DNA of 64,000 nt, taken from positions 504,171,225 to 504,235,224 of the forward strand of contig NC_058518.1 of the NCBI RefSeq assembly GCF_904849725.1. The letters run 5' to 3'. Position 1 is the first letter of the stretch, and each line of letters opens with the position of its first letter. The position numbers and the translations under genes are program-made. This document shows positions 1-11,942 of this stretch, piece after piece. This DNA comes from Hordeum vulgare subsp. vulgare (taxonomy: Eukaryota; Streptophyta; Magnoliopsida; Poales; Poaceae). The notes beneath the pieces are model-generated. The model did no database searches. It had not been told where the DNA came from and saw only the letters and a list, made by a program, of their open reading frames with translations.

Positions 1-294
1 GGTTAAGCTTGACGAGCCTAGCATGTGCAGACATGGCCTCGGAACACATGAGACCGAAAGGTCAATCATGAATCATATAGTTGATATGATTAGCATAGGG
101 ATGCTTACCACTGAAACTATACTCAACTCACGTGATGATCGGACTTGGGATAGTGTAAGTGGATCATGAACCACTCAAATGACTAGAGAGATGTACTTTT
201 TGAGTGGGAGTTTAGCATATAATTTGATTAAGTTGAACTCTAATTATCTTGAACATAGTCTAAGTCCATTTTGAATATATTTGTGTTGTAGATC

Positions 295-3200
295 ATGGCT
301 CACGCAACAGTCATCCTGAATTTTAATACGTTCCTAGAGAAAGCTAAGTTGAAAGATGATGGAAGCAACTTTTTAAACTGGGCTCGTAATCTTAAGCTAA
401 TCTTACAAGCTGGGAAGAAGGATTATGTCCTTAATGCTGCGCTAGGAGATGAACCACCCGCTACGGCTGATCAGGATGTTAAGAACGCTTGGTTAGCACG
501 TAAGGAGGACTACTCAATAGTTCAATGTGCAGTCTTGTATGGCTTAGAACCGGGACTTCAACGTCGCTTTGAGCGTCATGGAGCATTTGAGATGTTCCAG
601 GAGTTGGAGTTTATCTTTTAGAAGAACGCCCGGATCGAGAGGTATGAGACCTCCGATAAATTCTATGCTTGCAAGATGGAGGAAAACTCATCTGTCAGTG
701 AACATGTGCTCAAAATGTCTGGGTACTCAAACCGTCTAGCTGAGCTTGGGATTGAACTCCCGCAAGAAGCTATCACTGACAGAATCCTTCAATCACTGCC
801 GCCAAGCTATAAAGGCTTTGTGTTGAACTACAACATGCAAGGGATGAACAAGTCTCCCGGCGAGTTGTTTGCGATGTTGAAAGTCGCAGAGTCTGAACTC
901 CGTAAAGAGCATCAAGTGTTGATGGTGAATAAGACCACTAGTTTCAAGAGAAACGGCAAAGGCAAGAAGGGAAATTCGAAGAAGAGCGGCAAGCCTGTTG
1001 CCAATCCGCCGAAGAAACCCAAGGCTGGACCTAAGCCTGAAACGGAGTGCTACTATTGCAAGGGTATGGGTCACTGGAAGCGCAATTGCCCCAAGTATCT
1101 GGCAGATAAGAAGGCGGGCAAAGAAAAATCAGGTATATTTGATATACATGTTATTGATGTGTACTTAACCGGCTCTCGTAGTAGTGCCTGGGTATTCGAT
1201 ACCGGTTCTGTTGCTCATATTTGCAACTCGAAACAGGAACTGCGGAATAGACGAAGGCTGGCGAAAGATGAAGTGACGATGCGCGTAGGAAATGGTTCCA
1301 AGGTTGATGCAATCGCCGTCGGCACAGTGTCACTTCAGCTACCGTCGGGATTAGTGATGAACTTAAATCATTGTTATTTAGTGCCTGCGTTGAGCATGAA
1401 CATTATATCTGGATCTTGTTTATTGCGAGACGGTTACTCTTTTAAGTCAGAGAATAATGGTTGTTCTATTTCTATGAGTAACATCTTTTATGGTCATGCA
1501 CCGAATGTGAGAGGATTGTTCATATTGAATCTTGATAGCGATACGCATATACATAACATTGAGACCAAAAGAGTAAGAGTAAACAATGATAGCGCCATAT
1601 TTTTGTGGCACTGCCGCTTGGGTCATATTGGTGTAAAGCGCATGAAGAAACTCCATGTTGATGGACTTTTGGAGTCACTTGACTTTGATTCACTTGACAC
1701 GTGCGAACCATGCCTCATGGGCAAGATGACTAAGACTCCGTTCTCCGGAACAATGGAGCGTGCAAGTGACTTATTGGAAATCATACATACCGATGTGTGT
1801 GGTCCAATGAGCGTGGAGGCACGCGGCGGATATCGTTATTTTCTCACCTTCACTGACGATTTGAGTAGGTATGGTTATGTCTACTTGATGGAGCACAAGT
1901 CTGAAACATTTGAAAAGTTCAAGCAATTTCAGAGTGAAGTGGAAAATCATCGTAACAAGAAGATCAAGTTCCTACGGTCTGATCGTGGGGTGAATATCTA
2001 AGTTTCGAGTTTGGTGATCACTTAAGAAAATGTGGAATTGTTTCACAGTTGACACCGCCTGGAACACCACAGCGTAATGGTGTGTCCGAACGTCGTAATC
2101 GTACTTTGTTAGAGATGGTGCGATCTATGATGTCTCTTACTGATTTGCCGTTATCATTTTGGGGTTATGCATTAGAAACAGCTGCATTCACTTTAAATAG
2201 GGCACCATCAAAATCCGTTGAGACGACACCATACGAACTGTGGTATGGCAAAAGGCCAAAGTTGTCGTTTCTTAAAGTTTGGGGATGTGATGCTTATGTC
2301 AAAAAGCTTCAGCCTGAAAAGCTGGAACCCAAATCGGAAAAGTGCGTCTTCATAGGTTACCCAAAAGAGACAGTTGGGTACACCTTCTATCTCAAATCCG
2401 AGGGCAAAGTGTTTGTTGCTAAGAACGGAGCTTTTCTCGAGAAAGAGTTTCTCTCGAGAGAATTGAGTGGGAGGAAGGTAGAACTTGACGAGGTTGTCGA
2501 ACCTCTCATCCCTCTGGATGGTGGCGCAGGGCAAGGGGAAACCTCTGTCGTTGCGACGCCGGTTGAGGAGGAAGTTAATGATGATGATCATGAAACTCCA
2601 GTTCAAGTTTCTGTTGAACCACGCAGGTCGACGAGATCACGCGCTGCTCCAGAGTGGTACGGTAATCCCGTCTTATCAATCATGTTGTTAGACAACAATG
2701 AACCAGCAAATTATGAAGAAGCAATGGTGGGCCCAGATTCCAACAAATGGCTAGAAGTCATGAAGTCCGAGATAGGATCCATGTATGAGAACAAAGTGTG
2801 GACTTTGGAGATACTGCCTGAGGGCCGCAAGGCTATTCAGAACAAATGGATCTTTAAGAAGAAGACGGACGCTGACGGTAATGTGACCGTTTATAAAGCT
2901 CGACTTGTGGCAAAGGGTTTTTCACAAGTTCCAGGAGTTGACTACGATGAGACTTTCTCACCCGTAGCGATGCTTAAGTCCGTCAGAATCATGTTAGCAA
3001 TAGCTGCATTTTTCGATTATGAAATCTGGCAGATGGATGTCAAAACGGCGTTCCTTAACGGTTTCCTTAAGGAAGAGTTGTATATGATGCAACCCAAAGG
3101 TTTTGTCGATCCTAAGAATGCTAACAAGGTGTGCAAGCTCCAGCGATCCATTTATGGACTGGTGCAAGCATCTCGGAGTTGGAACAAACGCTTTGATGAG

Positions 3201-4274
3201 GTGATCAAAGCATTTGGGTTTATACAAGTGGTTGGAGAATCTTGTATTTACAAGAAAGTGAGTGGGAGCTCTGTGGCGTTTCTAATATTATATGTGGATG
3301 ACATATTACTGATTGGAAACAACGTAGAGCTTTTGGAGAGCATAAAAGGTTACTTGAATAAAAGTTTCTCTATGAAGGACCTAGGAGAAGTTGCTTACAT
3401 TCTAGGCATTAAGATCTATAGGTATAGATCAAAACGCCTGATAGGACTTTCACAAAGCACATACCTTGATAAAGTTTTGAAAAGGTTCAAAATGGAACAG
3501 TCCAAGAAAGGGTTCTTGCCAGTTTTACAAGGTACAAGATTGAGTAAGACTCAGTGCCCAGCAACTGATGAAGATAGAGAGCATATGCGCTCCGTCCCCT
3601 ATGCTTCAGCCATAGGTTCTATCATGTATGCAATGTTGTGCACTAGACCGGATGTTAGCCTGGCCATAAGTATGGCAGGTAGGTCCCAGAGTAATCCAGG
3701 AGTGGATCACTGGACAGCGGTCAAGAATATCCTGAAGTACCTGAAAAGGACTAAGGAGATGTTTCTCGTGTATGGAGGTGACGAAGAGCTCGCCGTAAAA
3801 GGTTACGTCGATGCAAGCTTTGACACAGATCCGGACGACTCTAAGTCGCAAACCGGATACGTATTTATTCTTAATGGGGGTGCAGTAAGCTGGTGCAGTT
3901 CCAAGCAAAGCGTCGTAGCAGATTCTACATGTGAAGCGGAGTACATGGCTGCCTCGGAGGCGGCTAAGGAGGGTGTCTGGATGAAGCAGTTCATGACGGA
4001 TCTTGGAGTGGTGTCAAGCGCACTGAATCCAATAACCTTGTTCTGTGACAACACTGGTGCCATTGCCTTAGCAAAGGAACCACGGTTTCACAAGAAGACC
4101 AGACACATCAAACGACGCTTCAACCTCATTCGCGACTACATCGAGGAAGAGGACGTAAATATATGCAAAGTGCACACGGATCTGAATGTAGCAGACCCGC
4201 TGACTAAACCTCTTCCACGGCCAAAACATGATCGACACCAGAACTGTATGGGTGTTAGATTCATTACAATGTAA
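295..4274 (+). pseudogene. Copia gag-pol polyprotein, broken by one stop and one frameshift
   Basis: Encodes the capsid and replication enzymes of the element. In order: gag from ATG 295; CCHC zinc knuckle CYYCKGMGHWKRNC (1048-1089); protease DTGS (about 1198-1209); GAG-pre-integrase with its HHCC cluster (about 1605-1730); integrase core starting near 1780; reverse transcriptase from about 2790 with YVDD at 3291-3302; RNase H from about 3795 to the stop at 4272-4274. Two lesions are visible. There is an in-frame TAG at 619-621 in gag, and a one-base loss near 1984-1992 in the integrase, after which the reading frame shifts to that of 2049-4274. Apart from these the frame is open, so the copy is fairly young. 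Autonomous activity is excluded as read. Confidence 0.92.
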
Positions 4275-4326
4275 TTCACATGGTGATGTGAGGGCTAGAT
4301 TATTGACTCTAGTGCAAGTGGGAGAC

Positions 4327-6144
4327 TGTTGGAATTATGCCCTAGAGGCAATGATAAATATAGTTATTATTATAATTCTTGTATCAAGATAATAGTTTAT
4401 TATCCATGCTATAATTGTATTGAATGAAGACTCATTTACATGTGTGGATACATAGACAAAACACCGTCCCTAGCATGCCTCTAGTTGGCTAGCCAGTTGA
4501 TCGATGATAGTCAGTGTCTTCTGATTATGAACAAGGTGTTGTTGCTTGATAACTGGATCACGTCATTGGGAGAATCACGTGATGGACTAGACCCAAACTA
4601 ATAGACGTAGCATGTTGATCGTGTCATTTTGTTGCTACTATTTTCTGCGTGTCAAGTATTTATTGCTATGACCATGAGATCATATAACTCACTGACACCG
4701 GAGGAATGCTTTGTGTGTATCAAACGTCGCAACGTAACTGGGTGACTATAAAGATGCTCTACAGGTATCTTCGAAGGTGTTAGTTGAGTTAGTATGGATC
4801 AAGACTGGGATTTGTCACTCCGTGTGACGGAGAGGTATCTCGGGGCCCACTCGGTAATACAACATCACACACAAGCCTTGCAAGCAATGTAACTTAGTGT
4901 AAGTTGCGGGATCTTGTATTACGGAACGAGTAAAGAGACTTGCCGGTAAACGAGATTGAAATAGGTATGCGGATACTGACGATCGAATCTCGGGCAAGTA
5001 ACATACCGAAGGACAAAGGGAATGACATACGGGATTATACGAATCCTTGGCACTGAGGTTCAAACGATAAGATCTTCGTAGAATATGTAGGATCCAATAT
5101 GGGCATCCAGGTCCCGCTATTGGATATTGACCGAGGAGTCTCTCGGGTCATGTCTACATAGTTCTCGAACCCGCAGGGTCTGCACACTTAAGGTTCGACG
5201 TTGCTTTATGCGTATTTGAGTTATATGGTTGGTTACCGAATGTTGTTCGGAGTCCCGGATGAGATCACGGACGTCACGAGGGTTTCCGGAATGGTCCGGA
5301 AACGAAGATTGATATATAGGATGACCTCATTTGATTACCGGAAGGTTTTCGGAGTTACCGGGAATGTACCGGGAATGACGAATGGGTTCCGGGAGTTCAC
5401 CGGGGGGGCAACCCACCCCGGGGAAGCCCATAGGCCTTGGGGAGACACACCAGCCCTTAGTGGGCTGGTGGGACAGCCCACAAGTGCCCTATGTGCCAAG
5501 GAGAAGAAAATCAAGAGAGAAAGAAAAAAAAGGAGGAGGTGGGAAAGAAGGGGGACTCCCTCCCACCAAACCTAGTCCAACTCGGTTTGGGGGGGAGAGT
5601 CCTCCCCCTTGGACTCGGCCGACCCCCTTGGGGCTCCTTGAGCCCCAAGGCAAGGCCCCCTCCCTCCCACCTATATATACGGAGGTTTTAGGGCTGATTT
5701 GAGACGACTTTTCCACGGCAGCCCGACCACATACCTCCACGGTTTTTCCTCTAGATCGCGTTTCTGCGGAGCTCGGGCGGAGCCCTGCTGAGACAAGGTC
5801 ATCACCAACCTCCGGAGCGCCGTCACGCTGCCGGAGAACTCTTCTACCTCTCTGTCTCTCTTGCTGGATCAAGAAGGCCGAGATCATCGTCGAGCTGTAC
5901 GTGTGCTGAACGCGGAGGTGCCGTCCGTTCGGTACTAGATCGTGGGACTGATCGCGGGATTGTTCGCGGGGCGGATCGAGGGACGTGAGGACGTTCCACT
6001 ACATCAACCGTGTTCTCTAACGCTTCTGCTGTACGGTCTACAAGGGTACGTAGATCACTCATCCCCTCTCGTAGATGGACATCACCATGATAGGTCTTCG
6101 TGCGCGTAGGAAAATTTTTGTTTCTCATGCGACGTTCCCCAACA
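4327..6144 (+). repeat. 3' LTR of the copia element
   Basis: An 1818-bp LTR bounded by TGTTGG and CCAACA. It follows the polypurine tract without a gap. It contains a plausible promoter (CTATATATAC at 5671-5680), a GC-rich transcribed part, and ends in the tail leading to CCCCAACA. The 5' partner is off-window, so divergence-based dating is impossible here. Confidence 0.92.
5671..5680 (+). promoter_or_regulatory. TATA box of the copia LTR
   Basis: CTATATATAC in the 3' LTR. The position, about 470 bp before the LTR end, suits the U3/R boundary of a long Triticeae copia LTR. The identical promoter in the missing 5' LTR would drive the element. Confidence 0.6.
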
Positions 6145-6145
6145 G

Positions 6146-6364
6146 AAGGAGCCCAAGGAGGAGGCGCTGCCGCAAGAGCCCGACGAGAAGGCGCTAGTGG
6201 TCGTTGATCTATGGTCGGAGCAGCTGGCCATCCTGAACTCTATCCGCTCGGCGTCTGCTGCGGTGGCCAGGCATCAGATGGAGGAAGCGCGGGCGGCACA
6301 GGAGGTGGCGCAGGCGGCTCAGGCTCAGACACAGGCGGATCAGGCCATCTCTGACGAGGAATAA
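6146..6364 (+). CDS. C-terminal fragment of an unrecognised Gln/Ala-rich protein
   Basis: An open frame of 72 codons starts exactly at the retrotransposon border and stops at TAA 6362-6364. The peptide is acidic, then rich in Ala/Gln with heptad-like spacing (for example ARAAQEVAQAAQAQTQ), and ends SDEE, which suggests a coiled coil. The N-terminal part must lie left of the window, beyond the copia element, so the gene was cut by that insertion. It resembles the C-terminal regions of Harbinger-borne Myb/NAM-associated proteins and the fragment at 63884-64000, but the likeness is only compositional. Function unknown. Confidence 0.45.
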   Translation, partial: KEPKEEALPQEPDEKALVVVDLWSEQLAILNSIRSASAAVARHQMEEARAAQEVAQAAQAQTQADQAISDEE

Positions 6365-7978
6365 GCTTAGTACACTAGTTAGTAAGTAGGATATATTATG
6401 CACGCTTTTGTATGGATATGAGCCGCGCCACGCTTCCCTTCCTCTATAACTCCCTCTCCCTCTCCTTTCCGCCGTTGTCGCTCGCACCTGCAGCCGGCCA
6501 GGCCCCGAGTCGCTGGTGGCGGTGGCACCCTTGACCTTCCCCTCCCGGTGGCTCTCGATCGTTGGGTGGAGCTGCTCTGATGGGTGCTCCCAGGCGGCGA
6601 CGGTCCGTGTGGCGGCGGGGCTCCCCGACACGGCGTGGACGGACAGCTGGCCGGCGGTGGCGGCCGCATTGGAAGCTGGGTGATGTTGCAATGCGACCTG
6701 GCAGCGGCCTCCCGACCCATATCTAGGCTCTGCGAGGTCCATCTAGGCCTGGGCAGGCCAACGGTGGAGCGGGTCTGCGGGAGATCTTCCGAGAGGCGGG
6801 GGACCGGTGACGAGTGGCTAGGTGATGGCGGTGTCGTCGCCAGCCCACTGCAGCATGACCGACGGGGCTTAGCGGGTCCGTTTCGGGCCTGGCTAGGCCA
6901 GGGGCGGCATGGCATGCCTTGCTATCATGTCCGCTCAGCGACCGCGGTGTTGCCGGAGGCACGGTCCTCCCGCACGTTGGGGTGGAGGTGGATCTCCTCC
7001 CGCTTGGCTTCGGTGATGTTGCTCCGTCGTTTGGCACCTCTCTCTCCGGTCTCCTTGGCCTTGTGTTGGTGTTCGCAGTAAGACGGCGTGGATGGTGGCA
7101 CTACCGTGATGGTGCATGGGGTTGGGAGGTGGTTTGGCTGGTCGGCTCCGGTTGGGCGATGGGATTTGGAGTGCGGGAGAAATGCTTGCCGGTTCATCCA
7201 GCTCCGATGCGGTGACACCGGCGGGTGCCACTATTCCTCCTTGGAGGATGTTGGTCGTAGCCATCCCCTACCTCCTTCCGCATGTCGAGGAAACCCCTAG
7301 GACTCGTTCGGGCAGAAGCGTCGTCGACGTCACGTCCCTTCTGGAGGTGTTTCTTGGCACGCGGCGGATCCGAGCCTCGGGCTGTGGTGGTTTGTCTCTA
7401 GAAGGCGCAGCGGTGACGGGTCATCCGCTCTTTGTCGATCCGCCATGTTGGCATTTGTTTCCTTTTGGGGGGCTTGATGTGATGTTCACACTAGCAAAGT
7501 TCTCAATACGGTGCTGGTTGTGTTGTAATACAAAGCGGGGGAAACCCTTTTTCGGTAAATATGAGAGAGTTCGATATGAAGAGGGAAATTTGAGGCGTGA
7601 CCGATCAGTGTCTGAGGACGCAACCAGGCACGCCCGCGGGCGTTTGAGGGGCGGATTTGCATGGTCCGGATGTAGATGATGTAAGTGGGTTGGAGCTGGT
7701 CATTTATTTTGTCTTGTAGAAATGATGGATGGCTTCCGGCATATTAGGAATCTAAGGCCCTCCCGATTCTCCACCTTGTACATGTGCTAAGATTGCCATG
7801 TATACAAAAAATCCGATGTGCCAAGTTAATTAATATGTCCTAAGCATTGTATCTTTTTATGAGTATGATGATCCTAAAAAGATACAATGCTAAACAATGC
7901 TAAACGCGTAAACCTAAGCAAACCACTTAAATAAGAGAGGTTTGACCAATGCATAAAAGAGTTTAGGCGTTAAATCAT
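6365..7978. other. GC-rich intergenic block, no supported gene
   Basis: From about 6420 to 7680 the sequence is GC-rich, and overlapping open frames occur in most of the six frames. This is what base composition alone would give. No frame shows a recognisable domain, a consistent start or splice structure. 7690-7978 is AT-rich and featureless. The block may be decayed transposon or gene debris. Confidence 0.5.
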
Positions 7979-8083
7979 TAAGACTATCCACAATGAGAGT
8001 AACATAGGTAGTAACATAGATGCCACCTAAGCAAGAAATATGATGTGGGAACTAATTAATGAGAAGAGAGAGAAATTGAGTAA

Positions 8084-8329
8084 GAGCATGGTTAATAGTA
8101 TAGCCAACTGCTGGCTATAGGCCATCTTAATAGTTAGCTTTAAAAATACTACTTTTATCATATATGACCCACCTTTCATTCTCACAAAGCACCAAGGAGC
8201 ACGTGTTAGAGCTAGCTCTTCACGAAGAACCCGCTTCTCTTCTCTCTCCTCTTCTCTCTCATCCAACTCAGCAAAAATATAGTATTTTAATCCTTATAGT
8301 CTGTTGACTGTACCTTATTGTACTTGCTC
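8084..8329. mobile_element. Nested Harbinger-type MITE, 246 bp
   Basis: Inverted termini GAGCATGGTTAATAG and (opposite strand) GAGCAAGTACAATAAGG continue to match imperfectly for about 35 bp. The element is flanked by TAA at 8081-8083 and 8330-8332. It lies inside the MITE at 7982-10269, so it is younger than that element. Confidence 0.75.
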
Positions 8330-8476
8330 TAACTTAGCATGTTACTCATATTAGGAGTAACATAGCGGATACCAAGGCAAGATGAGTCTATAGGCTAATA
8401 AAAGAAATGCCTAATGTTACTATCTCTATGTTACTATCCACTCTCGAGGTAGTAACTTAGACTAGTAACATATGTA

Positions 8477-10230
8477 CTCCCTCCGTCACAGTTAAAAGGC
8501 ATGCACGTGTACCTAGGTCATCAATTTGACTTATATAAAATATATTATTTAATATAAAAATTATATCATTAGAAAATAGAACATCTAAAGTTTCTAATGA
8601 TATATCTTTTCCCTCTTCAAGAATTCATTCGATTAACCAGTTAACTTGACGATTAATCCATACTCATATGGTCACCGAGTAGCCGGTAAACCAAAAAATC
8701 ACCCAATCAATTGATTAAATGGTCGATTACCTTGTCGATTAGCCCATTAATCCCCTACTTGCCAGCCAACCGAGCAGCTACCAGATAACGATTTCCTCAG
8801 CAATGATTTTTTGTAATATATTTTTTAGAAAATGAGGATGGCCCCCGGTCTCTGTATCTGGAAGATGCATGCAACCACTTTATTAATTATTGATAAAGAT
8901 CTTACAAAGCAATACATCAATATGTCTGAAGACGCCCTGTTGGCAACTTTTGTCGCTACTTCTATCCAATGATGAAGGGGTGCAGAAAGTGTGAGCCACA
9001 TAACCAGACCTCTCACCTAGCCTAACATCTGAAGCCCGAGGCCCTGACCGAGCCACATATCGGGTCAAGGGCACAAACCGGTCTAACGCACCCTCATAGG
9101 TTGTCACCGCCGCCTTCCATCAATCCATCTTCAGAACAGTTACTGACGCATCGACCATGCAAGGCCTGCCGTCGATGCCCCCACGGCGCCAGACAGCGGC
9201 TCCTCCCTACGCGCGCTCATCACCACGCATATGTCGTCGAGACTTTGTTGCGCCTCACCGCCGAGACTCCACGACGGCGATGTGTCACAATGAACGCTGA
9301 TCCATCGTAGATGCCGACCAATGGTCCTTCGAGACCGTGTGTACCTCCATGAATGACGCCCCCAAGGGGGAAACGACACCAGAGCGTCGCCTTCATCCGA
9401 TCTACTGATCTAGGATTTCCCCCGGAGGTAGTAGAGAGTGGCCTTGAACTTCTCATCGGCGATGCCTTCGGGAAGGGAACGATGTAGACAGCATCACCAT
9501 CACCAGCCTTGGCAGCAGCCGAAAGTAACCTTTCACCGAGATCTGTTCGAAGAACCCATCTCTCCTACACGGGCCACCACATCTTGCCACATCCCCGGGA
9601 GTGGGATCCCAAGATCCGCCGCCACCGGCGACGCCACAAGGACCCACCACCTGGCCGTCATCTCTGACGAAGGGGGTGGCACCACCACCTTGTTCATATC
9701 CAGTAGCACGACAACGCCTCCTGCTACCCCCAATCACAACTGTGAAGGAGGACAGTCAACGCGCGCGCCCACCACCGCTTAGGGCCGTCGGACGGCGCCC
9801 GAGCCCGACCACCCGGAGGAGAACCGATCTGGGGTGGGGAACCCCAGATCCACCGCCACCAGCCCCCGCAGCGCCGCCAGGATCCCATCGTGCCACCACC
9901 CGAGCGCGCCAACTCCGGTTCCATGTCGTACGCCCAGGGGCGCCGTCGCATCTCAGCCAAAGGATCCACTCATGAATAAGGGAGGAAGGCCTGCCGTCCG
10001 CCGTCCTCTGGGCCAGCGAAGCTCGCCAGCCTCCTCCGGCGGCGGCGGGGAAGCAGGGGAGGAGGGACATCAAAGGCGGCGGTGACTAGAGCGCCCGAGT
10101 CGCCCCCTCGAGGCGACGCGCGCGGTTTTCGTAGTAAGGCCTCATATTTTGTAATATATGTCTCTCATTAAGTTTGTCAAATTAACAACCTAGGTACATG
10201 TGCACGACTTGTAAACTGAGACAGAGGAAG
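8477..10230. mobile_element. Stowaway MITE (Tc1/mariner), split by a 1.5-kb insertion
   Basis: The left end CTCCCTCCGTCACAGTT and the right end, read on the other strand (CTTCCTCTGTCTCAGTTT), are Stowaway inverted repeats with TA duplications at 8475-8476 and 10231-10232. The arms stay complementary through the ACCTAGGT motif (about 8510-8520 and 10188-10198). The arms total only about 250 bp; the middle is foreign (next entry). Confidence 0.75.
8615..10135. mobile_element. Unclassified insertion inside the Stowaway
   Basis: Sequence between the two Stowaway arms, edges approximate. It begins AT-rich (8615-8820), then from about 8830 becomes a GC-rich repeat that I associate from memory with dispersed Triticeae repeats. 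Overlapping open frames occur on both strands in the GC-rich part (9100-10085), but none has a recognisable domain. I could not find termini or a target duplication, so the class is open (LINE, MULE or captured sequence). Confidence 0.4.
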
Positions 10231-10324
10231 TATGTTACTACTCTATGTTACTCCCCGTTGTGAATAGTCTAAATAAAATGAGTTTATCAACAACCAACTA
10301 AACACCTATGCATTGGAGTACTTA

Positions 10325-11942
10325 GAGCAACTCCAATGGGGCGACCCATTTCGTCCGCCGCTGTCCGTTTGGGTCGGCACGGACAAAAATGATGGCCCAA
10401 CGCGCCGACCCATTGCCGAAACGCGTCCGCACCGACCCATTTCCGGCTCAAATTTGAGACTGAAATGCGTCCGCGCGGACGGAAAGCAGACGCGCGCCCC
10501 CCCTCAGTGTCCGCCCCCAACCACCACGCTCAACATAATTTATGACGGCCGCCATCCTCGGGCCGACGCGTCGGCGACCACGGCCAACCTCTTTTAATCC
10601 GAGCGTGCGGTGGGTTCCGCCATCTGCTTCCAGAACCCGCCCTCGACCCCATCTCGCCACCTCCTCGGCGACCAAAGCGACTGAAACCCTAGCCCACCAT
10701 GACCGGCGGCTTCCCAAACAAGGGCAAGACCCCGCTCTTCTCCCGTGCCACCTCCCCGTCATCGTCTTCCCGGGCTCGCCGGCGCGTGAGCGTCCCGCTG
10801 CACCAAGCTTGGTGGCACTGGGAGCACCGCATGGCACTCCCTTACCCCGATGTCACGCTGCCACACGGCTGGCACCTGGATCCGGAGATGATTCCAATGT
10901 CGGCCGTGTCGCGGTCGACGCGGGTGAATCTGGAGGAGGTGACCAAGTGACGGCGTCTGCTGACAGCGGAGCAGCGGTGAGACCCCACATACGCGGCCGA
11001 CTCCCCTAACTGGGAGGTGTGGTTCGCGGTGGAGTATGAGGAGCAGCGCCGCTGTGGCGTGCGCCAAGTGCAGCCAGGAGGCCCTCCGTCGCCCCCGCCT
11101 GTCGTTAGCGACGAGGACCAGGAGGCTGAGGCCGCCTACCAGGCGGCGCTCGCTAGTGTCCTCCACGACAGCGAGGAAGAAGCTCGACGCATGGCCGAAG
11201 AGGAGGCGACGTACCAGCGGCAGCTCACGGAGGCCATGGCACTGTCGGCCGCTGGCGACTGCGTCATGCCACCTCCGCCGGAGCCCGAGCCCGAGCCCGC
11301 GCTGCCACGGCAGGTCTACCAGTGTACCGGCGTCGTCCAGGAGTTCGTCAGCGCGCTGCCCATCTGGCTGGGCGCGACACCGCAGCAGGAGCAGGCCTAC
11401 CTCGAGCACTGGAGGTCGGTGTACCTGCAGGCGGAGCGCGCCGAAGGCCTGCGGCTCATGGAGCTGGAGCAGGAGGAGGAGCGGTGGGAGGAGGAGGAGG
11501 AGTGTGCTCGTGCTGCTGCGCTACCACCGCCACCACCACAGCCCGCGTCGCCGGGGCAAACGACGGAGACGCGGGCAGCTGCGCTCTGGAACTCGGCGTT
11601 CCCCTGGGCCGGCCCTACGCCAACGCTGGTCGACCTACCGGCCCCGACGACGACGCCGCCGCCGCCTGGGGCTGCATGGACGCAGTTTTTGGTTTTTTAT
11701 TTTTTATTTAATGTAATGCGGGCGCGACGCGACGCGTGGACTATCGTCGGCCACGAAGGCCGGCTTTTAATGTTTAATTATGCATTATTATTTTTTCGTC
11801 GGTAAAAAATAGATGCGACGAGCGTTGGACGCACGAGCCGACCCATTTGCTAAAACGGACATTCATGTCCGCCTGATCGACCCAAACAGACAAAAAACAA
11901 ACAAAATTGTTGTATGTTTAGATCAACCTGTTGAGGTTGCTC
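10325..11942 (+). mobile_element. PIF/Harbinger-type element carrying an ORF, 1618 bp
   Basis: Termini GAGCAACTCCAATGGG and (opposite strand) GAGCAACCTCAACAGG agree at 12 of 16 positions. TTA is duplicated at 10322-10324 and 11943-11945. There is no DDE transposase, so it is non-autonomous. Its interior is GC-rich and is mostly taken up by the broken ORF at 10699-11711. Confidence 0.78.
10699..11711 (+). pseudogene. Harbinger-borne acidic/Pro-rich hypothetical protein, degenerate
   Basis: Begins at ATG 10699 (MTGGFPNKGKTPLFSR) and stays in one frame, with TGA at 10948-10950 and 10978-10980, then is open from 10981 on. Downstream are Ala-rich repeats of the type AYQAALAS and YQRQLTEAMALSA, a Trp-containing segment near WLGATPQQEQAYLEHW, a Glu-rich stretch and a Pro-rich tail. 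A further frame slip near 11630-11640 is likely, since an adjacent frame gives an Asp-rich end and stops at 11709-11711. I know this as a repetitive Triticeae hypothetical family with no assigned function. The two stops and the slip mark it as non-functional. Confidence 0.62.

Larger units (their letters stand above)
1..6144 (+). mobile_element. Ty1/copia LTR retrotransposon (BARE/Angela-like), 5' part off-window
   Basis: The window opens inside the untranslated leader of a copia element; the 5' LTR and primer-binding site lie to the left. The order leader, gag, protease, integrase, reverse transcriptase, RNase H, polypurine tract, 3' LTR is that of Ty1/copia. The polypurine tract is AAGTGGGAGAC (4316-4326), directly before the LTR. 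The LTR starts TGTTGG and ends CCAACA. The 3' target flank is GAAGG; its partner is not visible. The family name (BARE/Angela/Maximus group) is from memory of the LTR and leader, so it is tentative. Confidence 0.93.
7982..10269. mobile_element. Harbinger/Tourist-type MITE, split by later insertions
   Basis: The left terminus GACTATCCACAATGAGAGTA and the right terminus, read on the other strand (GACTATTCACAACGGGGAGT), are inverted repeats, flanked by TAA on both sides (7979-7981 and 10270-10272). A three-base TAA/TTA duplication is typical of PIF/Harbinger. The original element was a few hundred bp; it is interrupted by another MITE (8084-8329) and by a Stowaway that was itself split (8477-10230). 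Related, truncated copies lie at 62627-63136 and from 63137. Confidence 0.72.

Noticed and set aside
5201..5887. ORFs inside the copia LTR
   Set aside because: They lie across the promoter and leader of the LTR, on both strands, with no domain.
6209..7679. Several overlapping ORFs over 100 aa in the GC-rich block
   Set aside because: Open frames occur on both strands in different phases, as expected for GC-rich DNA; none resembles a known protein.
9101..10085. Pro/Arg-rich ORFs on both strands
   Set aside because: Same reason: composition-driven, and the region is an insertion within a MITE.
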